NCBI GenBank assembly: GCA_016933335.1
Contig: JAFGBD010000072.1
Coordinates: 1-64,000 of the forward strand
Source: Bacteroidales bacterium
Lineage (GTDB): Bacteria; Bacteroidota; Bacteroidia; Bacteroidales; UBA10428
Length of the DNA stretch: 64,000 bases
Direction of reading: 5' to 3'
Shown: positions 18,441-26,687 of the stretch, piece by piece
How positions within the stretch are numbered: the first letter of the stretch is position 1
Layout: every line of letters begins with the position of its first letter
The notes under the pieces: generated by a model
What the model saw: only the letters and a program-made list of their open reading frames with translations
Database searches by the model: none
What the model was told of the DNA's origin: nothing
Made by a program: the position numbers and the translations under genes

Positions 18441-19583
18441 ATGCGCGAAAAATGGCTTAAAATATTCATTTATATCTCCGGGATTGTTTGCACATATGCA
18501 TTCCTTGCTGTTAGGATACAGCCGCTTTTCAATACACTTCTGATTGAAAAAGTGAGGGACGGATACTGGGAGAATGTTAAATATGGCGAGCTCTATTATT
18601 TTGGTCAGGTCAAACACTTCAGGGAAGATCTGCCTCCCTATTCACCTGACCGTAAATACCGTTTCACAGACAGGCATCCGAACCTGCAGGATGCTGACAT
18701 ATTATCATTCGGAGACAGTTTTCTCGATTTTTCAAGGCTGATGACTTTTCCCGAACAACTGGGTATCATGCTGAATAAAAAAGTCCATTACGCCCGGATG
18801 GATCTTCCTCTGGAATACTTAAGAGAGAATAACTATCAGCCTGACAGGCCCAGGATATTGATTTATGAATCGGCCGAATATTATATCCCCATTAAATTTA
18901 AACAAATCCATAAAGACAATTATCAACCCGATAACAGAGCTTTCATCAGAAAAGCTCTGGCAGCTTCCAGGGATTTTATTTTTTCAGAGAATGCGGAAAA
19001 TAATTACAGCCTGCTTCTGTCAAGAAGTTATTTTAATTCAGCAATTTATACTGCAATTTCCACCTTCAAGTTTAATGTTTTCGGTTACATAACCAGTCTG
19101 ACACCTGAGTATTCTCTTGAATATGATATCCCCTGGTTATTCTATGGTGAACATATTGATTCACCGATGATCGGATATGAATACAAGCACAGCGAAGAAG
19201 AAATTGATACCTTATGCAATCGAATAGCTGATCTTTCTGACAAACTGAGAAAACTGTTTGACATACAAATGGTATTTTTGCCCATTCCTTCCAAATATAC
19301 AATATATCATCATCTGATCAATCCGAAACCTTATGATGATTTTTTACCCAGAATTTGTGAAGGACTGGAAAAAAGAGGCATACCTGTTGTTAAACTTTAT
19401 GATGACTTTTCAGGTTCGGAAGAAATCCTTTATTACGGCACTGACACACACTGGAATGAAAAAGGTCAGAGTATAGCTCTCCGGGAAACCATTAAAGTAC
19501 TGGAAGGTATGAACAGGAATACGAATAACCTGATTTCATGCTCCGGTTCATCCTGTAACAATAAAGAAGAAAATGCGCGATAA
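18441..19583 (+). CDS. Membrane-anchored SGNH acyltransferase partner 1 (AlgX/AlgJ-like)
   Basis: Encodes 380 residues from the ATG at 18441. In-frame GTG/ATG codons at 18432-18438 are possible, but the paralogue next door opens with the same MR(E/D)K pattern, which supports 18441. One N-terminal membrane helix (about 7-25) anchors a periplasmic domain. That domain shows ILSFGDSFLDFSR with nucleophile Ser93, and GTDTHWNEKG with Asp335 and His337 near the C-terminus. This matches the layout of AlgX/AlgJ/DltD-type SGNH enzymes that transfer an acyl group from an MBOAT protein to a polysaccharide. It overlaps the next gene by 11 bases, so co-translation is expected. Confidence 0.8.
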   Translation: MREKWLKIFIYISGIVCTYAFLAVRIQPLFNTLLIEKVRDGYWENVKYGELYYFGQVKHFREDLPPYSPDRKYRFTDRHPNLQDADILSFGDSFLDFSRLMTFPEQLGIMLNKKVHYARMDLPLEYLRENNYQPDRPRILIYESAEYYIPIKFKQIHKDNYQPDNRAFIRKALAASRDFIFSENAENNYSLLLSRSYFNSAIYTAISTFKFNVFGYITSLTPEYSLEYDIPWLFYGEHIDSPMIGYEYKHSEEEIDTLCNRIADLSDKLRKLFDIQMVFLPIPSKYTIYHHLINPKPYDDFLPRICEGLEKRGIPVVKLYDDFSGSEEILYYGTDTHWNEKGQSIALRETIKVLEGMNRNTNNLISCSGSSCNNKEENAR

Positions 19584-20664
19584 ACTTATAAGATGGATCA
19601 TATACATTGCGGGAATCGTTTGTGCATTTGCATTCCTGTCAATAAGAATATCTCCCGGGATGATGAACGTTGTCCTGAAAATTAAAACTTATCCTGAATT
19701 TGAGGATTTTACAAAATACGGTGAGCTCTATATGTTCTGCATGGTGAATGATTATAAAGAAGATCTCCCCCAGGCACAGGTCAAATACAGGCTCTCTTCA
19801 AAAAATCCGGCCTTGTCGCAGGCTGATATTCTGGTTTTCGGAGACAGCCAGTTTGATCATTCAAGACATCTTAATGTACCTGAAGCATTGGGTGACACGC
19901 TTCAGAAAAAAGCATATTATCACCGCTACACGATGCCACATTGGGCATATGTGCTGTCATTGCTCAAAGCCAATAATTATCGTAATAACGGAAGAAAACC
20001 GCTGGTTTTCGAAACTACGGAAAGATACATCCACAACAGGTTCATCAACGATCCGGATGTCTTTTTTAAAGATCCGCGCAGCAAACCCAAAAAAATTCTG
20101 GCCCTGATAAGAGACAGATTATTCAATACTGAAGCCGAATATTTATACAATATTCTCCTGAAAAGAAGCTATTTCACAACCGATATCTATGCATGTATTT
20201 CGACATTGAAGTTCAGATTATTTGACATGATATCGTCCATGACTCCCAGATATACCACCGGAGATGATAACTGGCTGTTTTATAAAGACAATATCGACCA
20301 TTTTTATTGCAACTATTCCGACAAGGATATTGAAACGGTTTGTGACAACATACTGAAATTATCCGGATTGCTGAAAGAGAGGTATGATCTTGATTTTATA
20401 TTTCTACCTTTACCTGAGAAGTACACATTATATCATCACATTATTAATAACGACGACGACAGTGATTTTCTCAATAAGGTCTATGCCGGCCTGGATAAGA
20501 GAAATGTTCCGTATATCAATCTGCTGAGACCTTTTAAAGATACCGGCGAATATGTTTATCCGAGAACCGATACACATCTGAATGAACTGGGCGTCAGTAT
20601 TACTGTCAGCAAGGTTCTGGATCTGATAAAAAATGATACGACATATAACTATTTATTTAATTAA
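19573..20664 (+). CDS. Membrane-anchored SGNH acyltransferase partner 2 (paralogue)
   Basis: This 363-residue protein is a clear tandem paralogue of the preceding one. It has the same anchor (WIIYIAGIVCAFAFLSIRIS) and the same KYGEL(Y)Y/M segment. Other shared pieces are LLKRSYFTTDIYACISTLKF against LLSRSYFNSAIYTAISTFKF, and the FLPxPxKYTxYHH(I/L)I block. The nucleophile motif is VFGDSQFDHSR (Ser92). The C-terminal motif is RTDTHLNELG (Asp333, His335), with Leu replacing the Trp of the classical DTHW. The triad is thus present, but neighbouring residues differ from partner 1. This suggests a different acceptor position or donor. It overlaps the upstream gene and precedes the sugar-nucleotide cassette by 8 bases. 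Confidence 0.78.
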   Translation: MRDKLIRWIIYIAGIVCAFAFLSIRISPGMMNVVLKIKTYPEFEDFTKYGELYMFCMVNDYKEDLPQAQVKYRLSSKNPALSQADILVFGDSQFDHSRHLNVPEALGDTLQKKAYYHRYTMPHWAYVLSLLKANNYRNNGRKPLVFETTERYIHNRFINDPDVFFKDPRSKPKKILALIRDRLFNTEAEYLYNILLKRSYFTTDIYACISTLKFRLFDMISSMTPRYTTGDDNWLFYKDNIDHFYCNYSDKDIETVCDNILKLSGLLKERYDLDFIFLPLPEKYTLYHHIINNDDDSDFLNKVYAGLDKRNVPYINLLRPFKDTGEYVYPRTDTHLNELGVSITVSKVLDLIKNDTTYNYLFN

Positions 20665-20672
20665 AATACATC

Positions 20673-21725
20673 ATGAAAATAATCATTGCAGGTAACCTTG
20701 GTTATGTTGGTCCGAGCGTTACAAACCAGCTGCGTTCCACTTATCCCGATGCCGAGATCATTGGATTTGACATAGGTTATTTTGCCCACTGTCTGGCAAA
20801 TCCTTTCTTCCTGCCCGAGACAAAATTAGATATGCAGGTCTATGGCGACATCAGGAAGTTTCCTGAAAAGCTGTTAAAAAATGCTGATGTTATAGTAGAT
20901 CTGGCAGCAATTTCCAACGATCCGATGAGCTTCAAATATGAAGAAGTTACACTGGATGTCAACTACCGTGCTGCCGTCAGACTGGCAAAAATGGCAAAAA
21001 ATAACGGAGTGAAATCATTTGTTTACGCTTCGAGCTGCAGCATGTATGGACTGGCCGATGATAGTCCGCGCAAGGAGGGTGACAAATTAAATCCGCTGAC
21101 AGCCTATGCACGGTCCAAGGTGATGGCAGAAGAGGAGCTCGAACCGCTTGCCGATGATAAATTTACCGTCACATGCCTTCGGTTTTCTACTGCCTGCGGC
21201 TGGACCAACCGCCTGAGGCTTGACCTTGTGCTGAATGATTTTGTTGCCGGGGCGCTGGTTTCCAATACAATTTCAATTCTTAGTGACGGTACCCCATGGA
21301 GGCCCATGATCAATACCCGCGATATGGCAAGGGCAATAGACTGGGGAACATCAAGACCGGCTTCCAACGGCGGAAAATTTGTAGCTGTAAATACAGGCAC
21401 CAATTCATGGAATACCATGATTATCGACCTGGCCAATGCCATAGCGGAAGTGATTCCAGGAGTGAAAATAACCGTTAATCCTGATGCTCCGCCTGACAAA
21501 CGATCATACCGGGCAAATTTCGACCTTTTTAAAAAGCTGGCACCAGACCACCAGCCACAGGAAGACCTGATAAGCACGGTTCGTGACATAAAGGATAACC
21601 TGGTTGCCATGAAGTTTAATGATCCGAATTATCGCGAATCACCTACCTTCATCAGGCTCAAAGTGCTTGATCATTTGCAGAATAAGGGACTTCTGAACAA
21701 GAATCTTGAATGGACTTATAAATAA
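20673..21725 (+). CDS. Extended SDR nucleotide-sugar epimerase/dehydratase/reductase
   Basis: A 350-residue extended short-chain dehydrogenase. The Rossmann motif is IIAGNLGYVG, an unusual variant of GGxGFIG. It shows VDLAAISNDPMSF, the active-site block YASSCSMYGLAD, and the catalytic Tyr-Lys in AYARSK. The segment RFSTACGWTNRLRLDLV is a substrate-pocket region. The family acts on nucleotide-activated sugars; whether this one epimerises, dehydrates or reduces is not readable. It heads a run with an RmlC-like epimerase, a C-methyltransferase, a cytidylyltransferase and a PIG-L deacetylase, with gaps of 9, 3, 106 and 68 bases. This points to synthesis of one modified sugar. It lies 8 bases after the SGNH pair, so the acyltransferase and sugar genes probably share a transcript. 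Confidence 0.82.
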   Translation: MKIIIAGNLGYVGPSVTNQLRSTYPDAEIIGFDIGYFAHCLANPFFLPETKLDMQVYGDIRKFPEKLLKNADVIVDLAAISNDPMSFKYEEVTLDVNYRAAVRLAKMAKNNGVKSFVYASSCSMYGLADDSPRKEGDKLNPLTAYARSKVMAEEELEPLADDKFTVTCLRFSTACGWTNRLRLDLVLNDFVAGALVSNTISILSDGTPWRPMINTRDMARAIDWGTSRPASNGGKFVAVNTGTNSWNTMIIDLANAIAEVIPGVKITVNPDAPPDKRSYRANFDLFKKLAPDHQPQEDLISTVRDIKDNLVAMKFNDPNYRESPTFIRLKVLDHLQNKGLLNKNLEWTYK

Positions 21726-21734
21726 TAAACAAAT

Positions 21735-22283
21735 ATGATATTTACCGAAACAAAACTTAAAGGGACATTTGTCATAGAGATCAGGAAGATAGAAGATGAC
21801 CGCGGATTCTTTGGCCGCTCATGGTGCAGGCGTGAGATGGAAGAACATGGTCTGAATGGCAATGTCGTAAACATGAACACTTCATTGAGCAAATATAAAG
21901 GAACCCTCAGGGGATTGCATTTTCAGCTTCAGCCAAATGCAGAAGCCAAAATGATCCGGTGCACAAGGGGATCGGTTTTTGATATCATCGTGGATTTAAG
22001 GCCCCAGTCACCAACATTCAGACAGTGGTTCGGCGAAACGCTTACAGCTGACAATTACAAAATGCTATACTCTCCCGAAGGATTTGCCCAGGGATTCATT
22101 ACCCTCGAAGACAATGCAGAAATCACATACCTGACAACAGATTTTTATGCCCCCGGAGCTGCAAAAGGAGTAAGGTGGAATGACCCTGCCTTTGGAATCA
22201 AATTACCTCTGGAACCTATTGTCATTTCAGACCAGGATAAAAACTGGCCCGATTTTGATCCCGATTATTTCATCAATCTTTAA
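21735..22283 (+). CDS. RmlC-family dTDP-4-keto-sugar 3,5-epimerase-like protein
   Basis: A 182-residue cupin with full family length. Motifs: DDRGFFGRSW, the catalytic-His strand GTLRGLHFQ, the Lys/Arg of AKMIRCTRGSVFDIIVDLR, SPTFRQWFGETL, YSPEGFAQGFITLED, ITYLTTDFYAPGAAKGVRWNDP, and the closing DQDKNWP. In characterised RmlC the reaction is C3/C5 epimerisation of a 4-keto-6-deoxy sugar. In this context (with a C-methyltransferase and no RmlA/B/D genes in the window) it more likely acts on the cassette's own keto-sugar than in rhamnose synthesis. The dTDP versus CDP carrier is not decided by the sequence. It lies 9 bases after the SDR gene. Confidence 0.85.
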   Translation: MIFTETKLKGTFVIEIRKIEDDRGFFGRSWCRREMEEHGLNGNVVNMNTSLSKYKGTLRGLHFQLQPNAEAKMIRCTRGSVFDIIVDLRPQSPTFRQWFGETLTADNYKMLYSPEGFAQGFITLEDNAEITYLTTDFYAPGAAKGVRWNDPAFGIKLPLEPIVISDQDKNWPDFDPDYFINL

Positions 22284-22286
22284 AAA

Positions 22287-23456
22287 ATGAAACACACAAA
22301 ATGTCCAAGCTGCCTGAGTAAAAACATCGAAGGCTTTTTTGAAATAAAAAACGCGCCCGTATTTAGCCTGGTCACTGTTAAATCTTATGAAGAAGCTGTT
22401 AAGGTCCCGAGAAAAGACATTGTCCTGAGCTTTTGCCATGATTGCGGATTTGTATTCAACAGCCTTTTCGATACATCAATTGATTACTTTACGGGAGGTT
22501 ATGAAGACCAGCAGGGTTTCTCAAAAACATTCATGGAGTACCTTACAAACCTTTCAAACAAGCTTATTGACAAATACAATCTGAAAGGTAAAAACCTGGT
22601 AGAGATAGGTTGCGGAAAAGGTGATTTTATAAACCTTCTGTGCCAGCTGAACGAAGGCACTGGTGTCGGTATTGATCCTGCCTATGAGGAAGGCCGTCAG
22701 AACAATCCGAATCTCAGCTTTATAAAAGAGTTTTACAAGCATGAACACGGTAAGATCGAAACCGGTTTTATCTGTTGCAGGCATACGCTGGAACATATTC
22801 ATCCTACTTATGAGTTTATCAAACTGATCAGGGATTCACTTGAGAGCAACACCAGGCCTGTAATCTTCTTTGAGATACCGCAGGTGTTGAGGATCCTTAA
22901 AATACAGGCTTTCTGGGATATTTACTATGAGCACTGTTCATACTTCAGTCCCGGCTCGCTGGCAAGATTATTCCGCAAGGCAGGATTTGAAATACTTGAC
23001 CTGTATCTTGAATATGATAACCAGTATGTGCTTATTGAAGCAAGACCTTCATTAATCCCTTCGAAAAAAACTTTTCCTGCTGAAGAACCTGTCGGGGAAA
23101 TTAAAAATCTCGTTTACGAATTCAAGGAAAAAATCACCCGGCAGCTTGATTCGTGGCGTGAAAAACTGACAACTTTGAAACAGCAGGATAAGAAAACAGT
23201 TGTGTGGGGAGGAGGATCAAAATCGGTCGGGTTCCTTACCAACTTTGATTCCATCGGTGCCATTGACTATGTGGTTGATATCAATCCCCATATGGAAAAC
23301 AATTTTATCCCGGGAATCGGCAAAAAATATGTCCAGCCCGGGTTTCTGGCCGGTTACAAACCCGATGCTGTTATCATCATGAACGGCATCTATAAAAACG
23401 AAATAACAAAGAGCCTGAATGATATGGGACTGTATCCGGAGGTTTATGCGTTGTGA
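22287..23456 (+). CDS. SAM-dependent sugar C-methyltransferase with Zn-binding N-domain
   Basis: This 389-residue enzyme has three parts. An N-terminal zinc-binding module (Methyltransf_13-like) carries CPSC at 6-9 and CHDCG at 50-54. The class I methyltransferase core has LVEIGCGKGDFI near 106-117 and CRHTLEHIH. The C-terminal domain (Methyltransf_14-like) has VVWGGGSKSVGFLTNF and later VIIMNGIYKNEI. This architecture is that of TylC3/NovU-type enzymes, which add a methyl at C3 of 4-keto-deoxy sugars to make branched sugars such as mycarose or yersiniose-type residues. It starts 3 bases after the epimerase stop. A peculiar GTACT-rich repeat begins exactly at its stop codon. Confidence 0.87.
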   Translation: MKHTKCPSCLSKNIEGFFEIKNAPVFSLVTVKSYEEAVKVPRKDIVLSFCHDCGFVFNSLFDTSIDYFTGGYEDQQGFSKTFMEYLTNLSNKLIDKYNLKGKNLVEIGCGKGDFINLLCQLNEGTGVGIDPAYEEGRQNNPNLSFIKEFYKHEHGKIETGFICCRHTLEHIHPTYEFIKLIRDSLESNTRPVIFFEIPQVLRILKIQAFWDIYYEHCSYFSPGSLARLFRKAGFEILDLYLEYDNQYVLIEARPSLIPSKKTFPAEEPVGEIKNLVYEFKEKITRQLDSWREKLTTLKQQDKKTVVWGGGSKSVGFLTNFDSIGAIDYVVDINPHMENNFIPGIGKKYVQPGFLAGYKPDAVIIMNGIYKNEITKSLNDMGLYPEVYAL

Positions 23457-23523
23457 GTTTGGAGTACTTTGAGTTTGGAGTACTCAAGGCATTTCAAGTA
23501 CTATAGGCACTCTAGGTACTCCA
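23454..23523 (+). repeat. GTACT-rich short intergenic repeat
   Basis: A 15-base unit, TGAGTTTGGAGTACT, occurs at 23454-23468 and again, identical, at 23470-23484 (period 16). Degenerate copies with the core AAGTACT/GGTACT follow to 23520. TGGAGTAC (23460-23467, 23476-23483) is complementary to GTACTCCA at 23516-23523, so the RNA can form a long hairpin. The first copy supplies the TGA stop codon of the methyltransferase gene. It lies between two genes of the same operon. Confidence 0.8.
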
Positions 23524-23562
23524 GACACTTAATAATTTTTACATTTATACAAAATATAAGAA

Positions 23563-24357
23563 ATGAAAGTAGTACTATTTTGTGGCGGACTGGGCATGCG
23601 TCTCAGGGAGTATTCTGAAAATATTCCAAAACCCATGGTGACTGTGGGCTATCGGCCGATAATCTGGAATATCATGAAGTATTATGCACATTACGGCCAC
23701 AAGGATTTTATCCTTTGCCTAGGGCATAAAGCTGACATGATAAAGGAATATTTCGTCAATTACGACGAAACCATTTCCAATGATTTTGTCTTTACCAAGG
23801 GTGGACGGAACATTGACCTGCTGAATACCGACATTGATGACTGGACCATCACCTTTGTGGATACCGGACTTAATTCCAATATTGGCATGAGGCTGATGGC
23901 TGTAAAAGACTTTCTCAAAAAAGAGGAGATGTTCCTGGCAAATTACAGCGACGGGCTGACTGATCTGCCCCTTAATGAGATGATAGACTGGTTTGCAACC
24001 CAAAAAGGAAAGGTGGCAGGTTTTATGGCATATAATCCGCAGCACAGTTATCACGTGGTAAAAAGAAACGATGATGGTCTGGTAACAAGCATCAGTCATA
24101 TCGGTCATTCGGGTCTGTTCATAAACACAGGTTACTTTATCATGAGAAAGGATATATTCAAGTACATCAATCATGGTGAAGAACTTGTGAATGAGCCATT
24201 CCAGAGACTTATCGCAGAGCAGAAACTTGTATCATACAGCCACCCGGGCTTCTGGGCCAGCATGGATACCTTTAAGGATAAACAAAAGCTTGACGATACC
24301 TATGCCCAGGGAAATCCGCCCTGGGAAGTATGGCGTAAAAACAATAACGGAAAATAA
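23563..24357 (+). CDS. RfbF-like sugar-1-phosphate cytidylyltransferase
   Basis: A 264-residue nucleotidyltransferase resembling glucose-1-phosphate cytidylyltransferase. The N-terminal signature is VVLFCGGLGMRLRE ... PKPMVTVGYRPIIWNIMKYY. The body has KDFILCLGHKADMIKEYF and ITFVDTG. The metal-site equivalent is YSDGLTD, and INTGYFIM replaces the family's INGGFF. The C-terminal SHPGFWASMDTFKDKQKL matches the RfbF HPGFWxxMDT block. The CTP-specific family members make CDP-glucose for dideoxy and branched sugars. Some substitutions in the base region leave nucleotide preference open. It is separated from the methyltransferase by a 106-base repeat-bearing gap. It likely supplies the activated sugar for the cassette. 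Confidence 0.82.
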   Translation: MKVVLFCGGLGMRLREYSENIPKPMVTVGYRPIIWNIMKYYAHYGHKDFILCLGHKADMIKEYFVNYDETISNDFVFTKGGRNIDLLNTDIDDWTITFVDTGLNSNIGMRLMAVKDFLKKEEMFLANYSDGLTDLPLNEMIDWFATQKGKVAGFMAYNPQHSYHVVKRNDDGLVTSISHIGHSGLFINTGYFIMRKDIFKYINHGEELVNEPFQRLIAEQKLVSYSHPGFWASMDTFKDKQKLDDTYAQGNPPWEVWRKNNNGK

Positions 24358-24425
24358 TGCTGTTTGTCAGTACCTGATTGAATGTTTATATTAGTTATTC
24401 CATAGCCTCATTAAAACAATAAAAT

Positions 24426-25067
24426 ATGCTCGGATTCAAGCTCGACAATAAAAAAGACCTGAATATCCTGTGTCTGGGCGCACATTGCGATGACATCGAG
24501 ATCGGTTGCGGCGGCACTATTCTTAAGATCATTGAAAATTATAAAATTTCGCATTTCAAATGGGTCATATTTGCTTCTAATGATACCAGGAAAAAAGAAG
24601 CTGCTGCCAGCGCCGGGATGTTTTTGCAGGATGTCGCATCCAAGGAAATCATCATCAAGGAATACCGCGACGGTTTCCTTCCATTTCTGGCAGCCGAGGT
24701 GAAGGATTATTTCGAGGAGCTGAAGCGGGCATTTGATCCTGATCTTGTTTTTACCCATTACCGCGATGACAGGCACCAGGATCACCGTCTTGTAAGCGAT
24801 CTGACCTGGAATACCTGGCGCAACCACCTCATTCTCGAATACGAGATCCCAAAATATGACGGCGATCTGGGCATTCCAAATTTCTATGTTCCACTGGAAG
24901 ATAAATACATCCGCAGACGAAACGAGATTCTTCTTAAAGCATTTGAGTCCCAGGCATCAAAGCACTGGTTTGACGAACAAACCTTCAATGCCCTGCCCAG
25001 GCTGCGCGGTATGGAATCGGTCACCCGGTTTGCCGAGGCGTTTTTTTCAAGGAAGATTTTGTTTTAG
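24426..25067 (+). CDS. PIG-L/LmbE-family deacetylase
   Basis: A 213-residue metal-dependent deacetylase of the PIG-L family. The metal-binding motif appears as LGAHCDDIEIGCGGT, a Cys variant of the usual AHPDD. The second site is FTHYRDDRHQDHR, containing the D-x-x-H-x-D-H pattern. Family members remove N-acetyl groups from GlcNAc-containing intermediates (GlcNAc-PI, MshB, BshB). Here it sits last in the deoxy-sugar cassette, 68 bases after the cytidylyltransferase. A free amino group on the sugar, perhaps re-acylated later, is a reasonable inference. Start at the ATG gives MLGFKLDNKKDLNILCLGAH, normal for the fold. Confidence 0.83.
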   Translation: MLGFKLDNKKDLNILCLGAHCDDIEIGCGGTILKIIENYKISHFKWVIFASNDTRKKEAAASAGMFLQDVASKEIIIKEYRDGFLPFLAAEVKDYFEELKRAFDPDLVFTHYRDDRHQDHRLVSDLTWNTWRNHLILEYEIPKYDGDLGIPNFYVPLEDKYIRRRNEILLKAFESQASKHWFDEQTFNALPRLRGMESVTRFAEAFFSRKILF

Positions 25068-25097
25068 AATTATTTAGATACAATAAACAATGTTTTC

Positions 25098-26612
25098 ATG
25101 AATATAGACTATGAAAAGCTGAAATACCGCAGACAGTTTTACCTGACTCCAGAACCTATCTTTATCGATGGTTCTTTCAATCATATCATGATAAAAAATA
25201 CTTATCACCTATATTACCATATTGATTTAAATTTTACTTCACGTCAATCTCAGAAACAATCGTTATATATTCTTGGTGATTTGTTTGATCCGTATAATCC
25301 CTCTTATACCAATGAAGATATTATTGATGAATTATCTGGATCTGCTTTTAAGGAATTGCTTGTAAAGTCAAATATCTATACCGGCCGGTATGTTATAATA
25401 TTCATTGATGAGAATAATATTCAGATCTTTAATGATCCGGCAACATCAAGAAAGGTATTTTATACAATCCGTTCAAACCAGGTATGGTGTGGATCGCAAC
25501 CTCATATATTAGCAGATCATTTAAAAATTCCTGAAACAAAAGATGATGAAAAACTTCAGTATTTCGAATCAGATCTTTTTGCAAGGAATGAATTTATTGG
25601 AATATATCAGTATACCATTTATGATGAAATTTATCAATTGGCCCCTAACCATTATTTGGATTATAACTTATTAAACAGAGTAAGGTTCTGGCCAAATGAA
25701 CCTCTTGACATTTTGCCCATTGACGAAGTTGTTAAAAAATCAGGTGATCTGGTACGGGGATATATGAATGCCATCTATAACAGGTACAGGAAGTTAATGC
25801 TGCCTGTTACAGCAGGGATGGACTCCAGATTGTTGCTTGCTGCTTCCAGAGACATCTGCCAAAATATAATATATTACATCAACAAAACGCCTTCGATGGG
25901 TGATGATGATATTGATCTAAGGATTGGTAAAAAAGTTGTGGAATCCCTTGGTCTTAAATATCATGTTTTAAATATTGATGAGGATTCTAATGAAAAATTC
26001 AGAGAGATATATTTAAAGAACACGATTTATCCATTTGAAAAAAGACTCCCGCTTATATATAATATTTATTTTAAGAAATACTCTGATTATATTAACCTGC
26101 CTGCCAATTTTTCTGAAGTTGGAAGAAATGCATGGGTATTCCACAGGTCAAACATCAATGGCAAAGATCTGGTTTATGCATCCTATGCAGGCAATTTTAA
26201 ATATGCTATTGAAAAAAGCAATGAATGGATTTGTGAAGTCAAAGATATATGTAACCAAAATAATGTAAACATGCTTGATTTGCATTATTGGGAAAACCGC
26301 ATTTCAACCTGGTGCACCCACTATTCCAGTAACAAAGATATTGCACAGGAAGAAGTATTGCCGCTAAACTCAAGGTTATTGATGATAACTCTTTTATCAA
26401 CAAAAAGAAAATACAGAGACGAGGATATTTGCTTTTTGCATCGCAAAATCCTGAGGTATTTATGGAAAGAGACACTGGATGTTCCAATTAATCCGACATT
26501 CCAAAAGTTTTATTTAAAACTTTTCAAACGAATCGGTATTTTTTATTTTTATTTCATGTTGAAACACCAAGCCAAGATTCTGTATGATCAAATCTTAGAC
26601 AGAAGCAGTTAG
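25098..26612 (+). CDS. Asparagine-synthase-like protein (PP-loop ATP pyrophosphatase domain)
   Basis: A 504-residue protein with the two-domain outline of asparagine synthetase B. The N-terminal ~190 residues resemble the class II amidotransferase fold (GRYVIIFIDENNIQIFNDPATSRKVFY, VWCGSQPHIL). However, the catalytic Cys at position 2 is absent (MNIDYEKL), so glutamine hydrolysis there is unlikely. The C-terminal domain has a PP-loop LPVTAGMDSRLLLAAS, a TAGMDSR variant of SGGxDS. This implies that ATP is used to adenylate a carboxylate. Such proteins occur in Bacteroidota polysaccharide loci with no known product; amide formation on a uronic acid is a guess. Lower GC than the cassette upstream suggests a separate origin. 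It ends convergent to a T9SS repeat protein. Confidence 0.7.
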   Translation: MNIDYEKLKYRRQFYLTPEPIFIDGSFNHIMIKNTYHLYYHIDLNFTSRQSQKQSLYILGDLFDPYNPSYTNEDIIDELSGSAFKELLVKSNIYTGRYVIIFIDENNIQIFNDPATSRKVFYTIRSNQVWCGSQPHILADHLKIPETKDDEKLQYFESDLFARNEFIGIYQYTIYDEIYQLAPNHYLDYNLLNRVRFWPNEPLDILPIDEVVKKSGDLVRGYMNAIYNRYRKLMLPVTAGMDSRLLLAASRDICQNIIYYINKTPSMGDDDIDLRIGKKVVESLGLKYHVLNIDEDSNEKFREIYLKNTIYPFEKRLPLIYNIYFKKYSDYINLPANFSEVGRNAWVFHRSNINGKDLVYASYAGNFKYAIEKSNEWICEVKDICNQNNVNMLDLHYWENRISTWCTHYSSNKDIAQEEVLPLNSRLLMITLLSTKRKYRDEDICFLHRKILRYLWKETLDVPINPTFQKFYLKLFKRIGIFYFYFMLKHQAKILYDQILDRSS

Positions 26613-26687
26613 TAATAACCAGTGCACCTGTTTGAACTAACTGCAATTCTATCAGACATTAGGAATAATTCCGGATCTTTTCTTTAC

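Noticed and set aside
16983-20664. Classical alginate biosynthesis operon
   Set aside because: The MBOAT/SGNH and AlgD-like genes are alginate-like, but Alg8, Alg44, AlgK, AlgE and AlgG were not seen; the locus uses Wzx/Wzy-type assembly.
21104-21610. A 168-codon open frame on the minus strand inside the SDR gene
   Set aside because: Antisense of a well-conserved SDR; the translation shows no domain and is Ser/Arg-rich.
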